NCBI GenBank assembly: GCA_964599275.1
Contig: CAZRFK010000059.1
Span: 1-11,911 of the forward strand
Reading direction: 5' to 3'
DNA from: PUMD01 sp964599275
Lineage (GTDB): Bacteria; Bacillota; Sulfobacillia; SLMV01
Length of the DNA stretch: 11,911 nt
The notes beneath the pieces are model-generated. The model made no database searches. It saw only the letters and a program-made list of their open reading frames with translations, and was not told where the DNA came from. The first letter of the stretch is position 1. Each line of letters opens with the position of its first letter. Positions 6,760-11,911 of the stretch are shown here, in pieces. A program made the translations under genes and the position numbers.

Positions 6760-6775
6760 GCGCTGGTTTCAGCGC
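6760..6775. terminator. Small hairpin between convergent genes
   Basis: GCGCTG-GTTT-CAGCGC is a perfect 6-bp stem with a 4-nt loop, between the deacylase stop (6676) and the MFS stop (6780). Plus-strand readout gives TGCTTTAA after the stem and minus-strand readout gives ATTTGGCTTTTGC. It could be a weak bidirectional terminator. Confidence 0.4.
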
Positions 6776-6779
6776 TGCT

Positions 6780-8042
6780 TTAAGGCTGTCTTTTCTGTCG
6801 GGCAGCCTCCTTTTTTTCATTCTTTCCTTCAAGGTAGTAAGCGGCTGCTCCACCCACAAGAACCACAGCTGCAGCCAAAAACCAGCTGAGTTCATAGGTT
6901 CCGCTGATATCTGCAATGTGACCAAAAATCGGAGGAGCCAGGGTAACTCCAACGCGTACGAAAATCATAGAAAAACCCATGGCGGTGGCCGACTGTTCCT
7001 TTCCGGCCTGTTCAGATATGGCAGCGAACAGCAGCCCGTGAAAGCCCCGGGTGGAAGCACCTGCGAACAACCCCATGACCACCAGAAAAGGGGCTATATT
7101 ATCTGAAAAAAGCATTGAAGAAAGGCCCAGCAGCGAGGTCACCACTACAATCGATAAGGTAATAACCAGAAAGCCAAACCGCTTGCTTCCCTGCAGGAAT
7201 TTTTGGCAGAGCATTCCCCAACCGGGTCTTGCTATTACACTTCCCCCCTGCAGCAGGGCAAAACTCAACCCTGCAAGCTCTTCAGTGAAACCGTGGTCCA
7301 GGTGTAAAAACAGGGTGAAGTGGGTGGCTACAGCACCGCCCACCCCTCCAAAGATCAACCCCAGAATACAGAGCACTAGCAGTCGACGGTTCTTCAGAAG
7401 TTGAGAAAATCCTTCCCGCAGGGGAAGGGCTTTTTGAGCCTCTGAAGAACTTTCTTCTTGCGGTGAATCTGCATCCTGGTAGAACAGGTAGACCACAAAA
7501 GATACCAGCAGGATAAAGGCACCTGCGGCTGCTGTTGTCATTCTCCAACCAAAAACACCTGCGGCCAACAGGGGGAGAACAGCAGCCCCCATCATACCGC
7601 CGATAGACCATCCTGTGGACATTATTCCCATGGGGGTGCTTCTGTCAGACGGTCCGAACCAGTCAGCTATGCCCTTGGCTGATGCTGGAGAGATAAAACT
7701 GAAACCAACGCCGCAGATTCCGGCGAGAATCAGCAGCCCAAAAAAGGAAGGGGTCAGAGCGTGCAGTGCCAGCAGCGCACCTATGCTGACGATGCCAATT
7801 AGCATCCCGGTCTTGGCTCCTATTCGATCAGTTATCCAGCCTGTAAAGATGGCCAGAGCAGCAGAAACCAGATACAACAGGGAGGTGTACATGCCTATAA
7901 CTGCACGACTTACTCCGAATTCAGCCTGTAAAAAGGGAAACAGGGCTGCGAATCCAGTGCGGTAAAGCCCTCCCATGACGGTGACCGAGGTGATCAATGC
8001 CAGAGACAGTATGTTTTTTTCCAGGTGGATACGTTGTTTCAT
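6780..8042 (-). CDS. MFS transporter, 12 transmembrane helices
   Basis: A 420-residue inner-membrane carrier. I count twelve hydrophobic spans, about 12-34, 50-72, 78-98, 100-122, 137-160, 167-188, 222-247, 255-275, 288-308, 315-337, 352-374 and 384-404. A hydrophilic central loop (188-221, QEESSSEAQK) and a basic tail (EKKEAARQKRQP) are present. The family motif A, GWITDRIGAK (68-77), lies in the loop between helices 2 and 3. The overall look is that of anion/monocarboxylate (oxalate-formate-like) MFS permeases, but the substrate cannot be assigned. The ribosome binding site AGGAGG lies 14 bases from the ATG, longer than usual, with a run of seven A in between. It converges on the deacylase gene and is divergent from dat. 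Confidence 0.9.
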   Translation of the reverse strand: MKQRIHLEKNILSLALITSVTVMGGLYRTGFAALFPFLQAEFGVSRAVIGMYTSLLYLVSAALAIFTGWITDRIGAKTGMLIGIVSIGALLALHALTPSFFGLLILAGICGVGFSFISPASAKGIADWFGPSDRSTPMGIMSTGWSIGGMMGAAVLPLLAAGVFGWRMTTAAAGAFILLVSFVVYLFYQDADSPQEESSSEAQKALPLREGFSQLLKNRRLLVLCILGLIFGGVGGAVATHFTLFLHLDHGFTEELAGLSFALLQGGSVIARPGWGMLCQKFLQGSKRFGFLVITLSIVVVTSLLGLSSMLFSDNIAPFLVVMGLFAGASTRGFHGLLFAAISEQAGKEQSATAMGFSMIFVRVGVTLAPPIFGHIADISGTYELSWFLAAAVVLVGGAAAYYLEGKNEKKEAARQKRQP

Positions 8043-8071
8043 TCTTTTTTTATGGCCCTCCTGTTTACCGC

Positions 8072-8100
8072 AGTATATTGAATTTCAGGGACTCTCTGAA
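8072..8100 (-). promoter_or_regulatory. Candidate promoter for the MFS gene
   Basis: On the minus strand TTCAGA and TATACT are separated by 17 bases. The -10 matches five of six consensus positions. The expected transcript start near 8065 gives a short leader of about 23 nt that begins almost at the AGGAGG ribosome binding site. Confidence 0.4.
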
Positions 8101-8279
8101 TGAGACTATATCAGCCTGACCCTGCTGAGTCGAGCAAAGGAAGCATTCAGTTTTTGTCCCTGCAGTCTTTTCAGAGTGTTGACAGCAGGACTATCTGCCT
8201 GCGCTGTGGAATTAGGGCACAGGTCCCCCTTTAATTTGATGGTCAAGTTCGATTGGGGGTTTTGGTCACGGTTAAGAAC

Positions 8280-8309
8280 TTGAACCCGAGAAGTTTTTAA
8301 CGGTTTAAT
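8280..8309 (+). promoter_or_regulatory. Sigma-70 promoter for dat
   Basis: TTGAAC (8280-8285) and TTTAAT (8304-8309) are separated by 18 bases, matching four and five of six consensus positions. Transcription would start near 8316, downstream of an in-frame ATG at 8312, so that ATG could not be used. A short dyad (AACTT...AAGTT, 8278-8296) overlaps the -35. Confidence 0.5.
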
Positions 8310-8344
8310 TTATGAAAAACACAACACACCGGAAGGAGACAGAC

Positions 8345-9211
8345 ATGAGTCGCATTGTATATCTAAACGGAGAATTCAAGCCGTTGGATGAGGCGTATGT
8401 ACATGTAGAAGACCGCGGATTCAATTTTGCCGACGCATTATATGAAGTGGCCAGAGTTTACAATGGTGTTCCCTTTACTCTGGACAGACATCTGCAGCGA
8501 ATGCAGCGAGGAGCCGAGCAGATCGAACTTGACTGTATGCCTTCTGAGGAGCAGTTTACCGAGATCGTCGATGAGCTGCTGAGAAGAAATGAGTTGAAGG
8601 AAGCCATGGCTTACATACAGGTATCGCGGGGGAGGGCCCCCCGGGATCACCCCTTCCCGCCTTCGAGCGAACCCACGGTTTTTGTTATGGTTAAACCCCA
8701 TCAGCCGGTTCCCATGCAGCAAAGACTCGAGGGGGAATCCGCAATTACCATGCAGGACCTGCGGTATGCTTTTTGCGATGTAAAGACAACGGCTCTCCTG
8801 CCGAATGTACTGGCCTGCCAGAAGGCCAGGGAACAGGGTGCATATGAGTCTATTCTGATCAGGCAGGGAAGGGTCACTGAAGGCTCAAACACCAATGTTT
8901 ACATCGTGCAGGATGGTTCTTTGCTCACCCACCCCCTGGTCAACATCCTGCCTGGAATAACCAGGTCAGTTGTTGCTGAACTGTGTGTTGAAGGCGGAAT
9001 ACCATTTTGTGAAGAGGTCTTCACCCCGAAGGAGTTGATGGCTGCAGATGAGGTCTTTATAACCGGGAGTGTAAGTGAGATTGTGCCCATAGTTGAGGTA
9101 GACGGATGCAGCATTGGCGAAGGTGAAACCGGACCGCTCACACGCCGACTTATAAATTTATATGCTGCCCGCGTGAGGAAGGATTGTGGAGCTTATACGC
9201 CGGAATTTTGA
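8345..9211 (+). CDS. dat: D-amino-acid aminotransferase (D-alanine transaminase)
   Basis: A 288-residue PLP-dependent class IV aminotransferase. It interconverts D-alanine plus 2-oxoglutarate with pyruvate plus D-glutamate, supplying D-amino acids for peptidoglycan. Comparison with the Bacillus enzyme as I remember it gives Tyr33 (DALYEVARVYNG), Arg100 and His102 in QVSRGRAPRDHPFP (the carboxylate trap that marks D-specificity), the PLP lysine Lys147 in CDVKTTALLP and Glu179 in RVTEGSNTNVY. LPGITRSVV (202-210) is the cofactor phosphate loop. The ATG at 8345 is chosen because GGAAGGAG lies six bases before it and the predicted transcript starts after the upstream ATG at 8312. The length fits the family (about 280). 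It is monocistronic. Confidence 0.92.
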   Translation: MSRIVYLNGEFKPLDEAYVHVEDRGFNFADALYEVARVYNGVPFTLDRHLQRMQRGAEQIELDCMPSEEQFTEIVDELLRRNELKEAMAYIQVSRGRAPRDHPFPPSSEPTVFVMVKPHQPVPMQQRLEGESAITMQDLRYAFCDVKTTALLPNVLACQKAREQGAYESILIRQGRVTEGSNTNVYIVQDGSLLTHPLVNILPGITRSVVAELCVEGGIPFCEEVFTPKELMAADEVFITGSVSEIVPIVEVDGCSIGEGETGPLTRRLINLYAARVRKDCGAYTPEF

Positions 9212-9223
9212 TGCGATATTTTA

Positions 9224-9248
9224 GGCCGGGGCGGCTTCTGCTCCGGCC
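9224..9248 (+). terminator. Terminator hairpin after dat
   Basis: GGCCGGGGC (9224-9232) pairs with GCTCCGGCC (9240-9248), giving 9 bp including one G-U around a 7-nt loop, 12 bases after the dat stop. The sequence after the stem (CTGCTACTGTTT) has only a late T cluster, so the terminator is of moderate quality. Confidence 0.6.
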
Positions 9249-9422
9249 CTGCTACTGTTTCACCCTGACATGATGGTACAGCAAGAATAAAGGGTGATGG
9301 TATTTTGTTTGATTGTTTTCCCTCCGAAAAGACTCCTACCGATAGACTCAAATAGCGGGTTTTGGGTGATCAAACCCCACTTTTCAGACTACCAGGCGCT
9401 GATTAATAGTGACTTGCATCTG

Positions 9423-9451
9423 TTCTCAAAACATATGTGCTGAGTTATAAA
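9423..9451 (+). promoter_or_regulatory. Candidate promoter for the 172-aa gene
   Basis: TTCTCA (9423-9428) and TATAAA (9446-9451) are separated by 17 bases, matching four and five of six consensus positions in an AT-rich stretch. The transcript would carry an untranslated leader of about 140 nt. Confidence 0.4.
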
Positions 9452-9498
9452 TAATTCAATATGTATTTATTAACCCACGAAACTTCAAAGGATAATTA

Positions 9499-9525
9499 AT
9501 GGGGTCTGGGTTGGGCAGTGTGTAG
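9499..9525 (+). CDS. Possible 8-residue leader peptide
   Basis: AAAGGA ends six bases before an ATG that opens a frame of eight codons (MGSGLGSV) closed by TAG. It lies between the candidate promoter and the TTG start of the next gene. It has no run of regulatory codons of the attenuator type. It could tune translation downstream or be chance. Confidence 0.2.
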   Translation: MGSGLGSV

Positions 9526-9596
9526 ATTATTCTCCCAGTTGAGGGATGCGGTACTTACCTCATTCAGCAGTTGTGATTATTGGGGAGGGGACTCAA

Positions 9597-10115
9597 TTGA
9601 GAACTAGCAGTGATGGGTTGGCGCATGTTGAATTGTTGAGGGAAGAGATAGAACGCATTCGCCGCCTGCGGAGGAGAGAACGTCATCCACAGCGCTCTGA
9701 AACTCTGGCCGAGAGGGAGAAAATGCTGGTTTCCCTCATTCGTAAAGGCAGCGATTCAGCATCAGCCGGATTATTTGAATACATCACGGAACTGGTCAGC
9801 GAGGGGCCGTGGTGGTATAAGATCAGAAATTCGTTGAAGCGCAGCAGTAACCCCAGCTATGAGTTCAGTAAGTGTCGTCAAAATGGACAGATGAAATGGG
9901 ACTTTAGAAGCTGTCAAATAAATCAAAAGACTGATACAAAAACGCAGATTGACATAGAGGCCCGGGAAGAGTTTGTACGGACGGTGGAAGTGGTAATATA
10001 TTCCGAAACTCCTGAATCTGATTCGGACAAGACAAGGAATCTGCGGCAAAGGCTCAATTTTCTCATCGACATTTTCCACCGGGTGAACAGTAACGGGAGG
10101 GATGAGCTCAGGTAA
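9597..10115 (+). CDS. Hypothetical basic helical protein, unrecognised
   Basis: No family is recognised. TTG at 9597 is the preferred start because GGGGAGGGG ends six bases before it; the ATG at 9546 has its only AGGG directly abutting, which would not work. From the TTG the protein has 172 residues. Residues 8-50 form a probable helix with a strongly basic patch (RRLRRRERH, 22-30). A compact segment (58-80, FEYITELV then GPWWYKI) follows, then a polar middle (85-120) and a C-terminal alpha/beta-looking part (EEFVRTVEVVIY 124-135, RQRLNFLIDIFHRV 150-163). No signal peptide or membrane span is seen. The basic patch is compatible with nucleic-acid binding, an inference only. It stands alone, ended by a strong terminator. 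Confidence 0.6.
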   Translation: MRTSSDGLAHVELLREEIERIRRLRRRERHPQRSETLAEREKMLVSLIRKGSDSASAGLFEYITELVSEGPWWYKIRNSLKRSSNPSYEFSKCRQNGQMKWDFRSCQINQKTDTKTQIDIEAREEFVRTVEVVIYSETPESDSDKTRNLRQRLNFLIDIFHRVNSNGRDELR

Positions 10116-10180
10116 CCAGGAGATTCCAAATTAAATACACCAACCAAGCAAAAATTTAACAGCATCTTGATTCAGGATTG

Positions 10181-10220
10181 AGGACTGGAATGGTCACTTT
10201 GCTTCCAGTCCTTTTGTCCT
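10181..10220 (+). terminator. Strong intrinsic terminator
   Basis: AGGACTGGAA (10181-10190) pairs perfectly with TTCCAGTCCT (10203-10212) around a 12-nt loop. It is followed immediately by TTTTGTCCTGTTT. This is the best intrinsic terminator in the window and ends the 172-aa gene transcript. Confidence 0.8.
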
Positions 10221-10464
10221 GTTTGGAGTTGCTTGTCCACGCAGCACAGACTCAGACTGGTGAAGATAGAAGGGTTGGCTGTTGTTTCTACCCGGCCTCT
10301 GGTTGCATTCTTGAGATAGCTTTGATGCAATAAGTTAGTGTCTGGGTGGATTTGGATACATAAATCATAGCAACTTTTCAAATGTAGCGTGTGCCCATTT
10401 CACCAAGCCAGAACATCATTTCATGCAGGCGAACAAACAGGAACGCAAATTGGAGGGATTTGCA
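10213..10464 (+). other. Intergenic region before the helicase gene
   Basis: With the preceding terminator, the gap between genes is 349 bases. It contains an inverted repeat TTGCAT (10303-10308) / ATGCAA (10325-10330). A weak promoter-like pair, TTGCAT with TGCAAT at 17-base spacing, overlaps it. GGAGGG (10452-10457) lies seven bases before the helicase ATG. No coding frame with a ribosome binding site is seen on either strand. Confidence 0.4.
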
Positions 10465-11911
10465 ATGAGTAAAAAAGTGTATATAGGTGGATTGCCCGAA
10501 AGCTGTGGACCTGGTGATGTTCTGGGCGCCCTTACCAGTGAGGCCGATGTGGTAGCTGATAAGGTTGGAAATATTGAAATCAAGGGTTCCATGGCCTCAG
10601 TCTACATTACCGATGATGTGTACGACCAGGTTGCGGAGGGGCTGACCAGAGTAGCTGCAAGCGAAGTGCTGGTTTTGCGGCAGGAGGATCCGCGCACCCG
10701 GTTTTTTGAACTGGCAATGCTGGTTGAGGACGAAAGAAATGAAGAGATGAAAAGACATGAGCGGGAAATGAGAATTCTGTCTGCGAAGCAGAGAGAGAAC
10801 GAAGGCAGGGCAGTGTTACATCTGAAGGGTGATGATGAGGGAATTGGTCTGGGAGGCAAGCATCTGGTCAAGTTCTCCAGGCAGAAACCCGGGGAGCAGC
10901 TGCCGGAGAATGAAATATCAGGCGGGGATCTTGTGGTCATATCAAAAAGGGATCCCCTGCGCGATGACAACCCCACCGGAACGGTGGTCCAGAAAACGAA
11001 CTACTCTCTGACCGTGGCTTTTGACAGAAAACCTGCCGGATTTGTATTTGGAAAAGGGCTGCGTTGTGATCTGCACGTCAACGACATTACCTACCAGCGG
11101 CAGCTGAGCGCCCTGATGCAGGTTGTGCAGTCCGGAAATGAGCGGCTGAGGCAGCTCAGAGATAAGGTCCTGGTGCTTGATGATGTAGGCACTGATAAAA
11201 TGGAAGACTCTCTGACACTTCTCGATGAGAAATTGAATCCCTCGCAAAGAGAAGCTGTCCTGCGAGCGCTGAACTCGCGTGATTTTTATCTGATCCATGG
11301 GCCTCCGGGTACCGGGAAAACAGTAACCTGCGTCGAATCAGCCAGACAGCTGGTCAGAAAAGGGGAGAAGGTACTGTGTGCCGCAGATTCAAATACTGCT
11401 GTGGACAACCTTGTGCAGCGGCTGGCAGAATCGGGCGAGAAGGTAGTCCGGGTCGGGCATCCAGCCAGAGTAACTCCTATTTTACGCAAGCACACTCTTG
11501 ATGAGCTGGTACAGAAAAATGAAAAGTATCAAAAAAGCCGGAACCTACGCGCTGAGGCTCAGCAACTTCTGGACGAGCAGGAACAGGCAACGCATCCAGG
11601 AGGAAGATGGCGGCGGGGAATGAGTGATGCAATGATCAAGTCACTGGCCGAAAAAGGAAAAGGCTCCCGCGGAGTGCCGCCTGACAAGATCAGGGAGATG
11701 GTACGGTGGCTCCAACTGCAACAGCAGATAGACAGATTGTTCAGTAGGATTGATCATCTGGAAGAAGAGGCTGTACAGGAGATACTGTCACGGTCTGATA
11801 TTGTATGCGCAACTAATTCGGGCTGCGGTTCTGAGCTGCTGGCAGGCCAAAAATTCGATACTGTTATAATAGATGAAGCTACCCAGGCCACAGAACCCAG
11901 CTGCTGGATAC
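10465..11911 (+). CDS. UPF1/IGHMBP2-type SF1B helicase with DbpA-like N-terminal domain (partial)
   Basis: The first 482 codons of a helicase gene that runs off the right edge. Residues 4-72 read like a DbpA-type RNA-binding domain (RRM-like): VYIGGLPESCGPGDVLGAL, then VGNIEIKGSMASVYI. A charged helical linker (85-115) and a beta-barrel-like stalk region (113-190) follow. The SF1 core shows the Q motif LNPSQREAVLRAL (257-269, Q261), Walker A GPPGTGKT (279-286), motif Ia SNTAVDN (309-315), a charged insertion (about 340-440) and the Walker B DEAT (470-473) after CATNSGCGSELL. This matches IGHMBP2/SMUBP-2-like 5'-3' RNA/DNA helicases; motifs III-VI are outside the window. The start has GGAGGG seven bases upstream. 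The helicase call is firm. The N-terminal domain call is good but by eye. Confidence 0.88.
   Translation, partial: MSKKVYIGGLPESCGPGDVLGALTSEADVVADKVGNIEIKGSMASVYITDDVYDQVAEGLTRVAASEVLVLRQEDPRTRFFELAMLVEDERNEEMKRHEREMRILSAKQRENEGRAVLHLKGDDEGIGLGGKHLVKFSRQKPGEQLPENEISGGDLVVISKRDPLRDDNPTGTVVQKTNYSLTVAFDRKPAGFVFGKGLRCDLHVNDITYQRQLSALMQVVQSGNERLRQLRDKVLVLDDVGTDKMEDSLTLLDEKLNPSQREAVLRALNSRDFYLIHGPPGTGKTVTCVESARQLVRKGEKVLCAADSNTAVDNLVQRLAESGEKVVRVGHPARVTPILRKHTLDELVQKNEKYQKSRNLRAEAQQLLDEQEQATHPGGRWRRGMSDAMIKSLAEKGKGSRGVPPDKIREMVRWLQLQQQIDRLFSRIDHLEEEAVQEILSRSDIVCATNSGCGSELLAGQKFDTVIIDEATQATEPSCWI

Larger units (their letters stand above)
8043..8344. other. Divergent intergenic region, MFS/dat
   Basis: This 302-base gap between divergent genes holds candidate promoters at both ends (8072-8100 minus, 8280-8309 plus). 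A bulged dyad around CAGCAGG...CCTGCGCTG lies at about 8184-8207. I see no credible coding frame, RNA gene or riboswitch in the rest. Confidence 0.6.
9212..9596 (+). other. Long leader/intergenic region before the 172-aa gene
   Basis: Besides the dat terminator, this 385-base gap holds a 7-bp long-range dyad (TCACCCT 9260-9266 with AGGGTGA 9291-9297) and a hairpin GGGTTT/AAACCC (9357-9377). A candidate promoter (9423-9451) and an eight-codon leader frame (9499-9525) follow. No larger gene is visible. Confidence 0.5.

Noticed and set aside
7615..7965. Long plus-strand frame opposite the MFS gene
   Set aside because: Shadow of the MFS coding sequence; no start signal, and the minus strand encodes a clear 12-helix carrier.
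8179..8184. Perfect -35 box TTGACA in the MFS/dat gap
   Set aside because: The position for a -10 reads CGCTGT; the TTGAAC/TTTAAT pair nearer dat is far better.
9260..9297. TCACCCT / AGGGTGA long-range dyad after dat as a second terminator
   Set aside because: Loop of 24 bases and no T-run; the 9224-9248 hairpin already serves as the likely terminator.
10172..10381. 69-codon minus-strand frame before the helicase
   Set aside because: TTG start without ribosome binding site, and the frame runs through a clear plus-strand terminator.

Overview
The window is ordinary bacterial chromosome. It has short intergenic gaps, strong Shine-Dalgarno sequences (AAAGGAGG, GAGGAGG, GGAGGG), ATG/TTG/GTG starts, GC content near the middle of the range, and mostly single-gene transcription units separated by hairpins. 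The gene set (D-amino-acid transaminase, MobA, a histone-deacetylase-fold hydrolase, an M20 amidohydrolase, an MFS carrier and a UPF1/IGHMBP2-type helicase) fits a Firmicute-like anaerobe or a spirochaete. The sequence alone does not settle the lineage. No rRNA, tRNA, CRISPR array, insertion sequence or phage module is visible.

Left part (1-3533). A minus-strand gene encodes a cytosolic-looking HELHH zinc-protease-like protein (111-992). An AT-rich gap follows, then a small two-helix membrane protein gene that appears broken by a one-base frameshift (1239-1444). Next is mobA (1630-2244), for molybdenum-cofactor nucleotidylation. A 40-codon reading frame overlaps its stop, and the transcript appears to end at a 10-bp hairpin (2328-2356). 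A tandem GNAT acetyltransferase gene lies on the minus strand (2385-3284).

Middle part (3534-8042). An M20-family amidohydrolase/dipeptidase gene (3534-4724), an orphan 142-aa protein with a conserved-looking aromatic pattern (4942-5370) and an acetylpolyamine amidohydrolase/histone-deacetylase-family gene (5633-6676) all run on the plus strand. Each has its own ribosome binding site, and the gaps are 200-260 nt. A 12-helix MFS transporter gene (6780-8042, minus) converges on the deacylase gene. Two amide-cleaving hydrolases close to a transporter could hint at uptake and deacylation of small N-acyl compounds, but the spacing and orientation do not make this an operon.

Right part (8043-11911). 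A divergent intergenic region carries plausible promoters for both the MFS gene and dat (D-amino-acid aminotransferase, 8345-9211). Dat makes D-glutamate/D-alanine for the cell wall. A hairpin terminator follows, then a gene for an unrecognised basic protein (9597-10115) and a strong terminator (10181-10220). The last gene (10465 to the right edge) encodes an SF1B UPF1/IGHMBP2-type helicase. Its N-terminus reads like the DbpA-type RNA-binding domain normally found at the C-terminus of DEAD-box RNA helicases. That domain arrangement is the most interesting item in the window. I see no defence island or evident multi-gene novel system.
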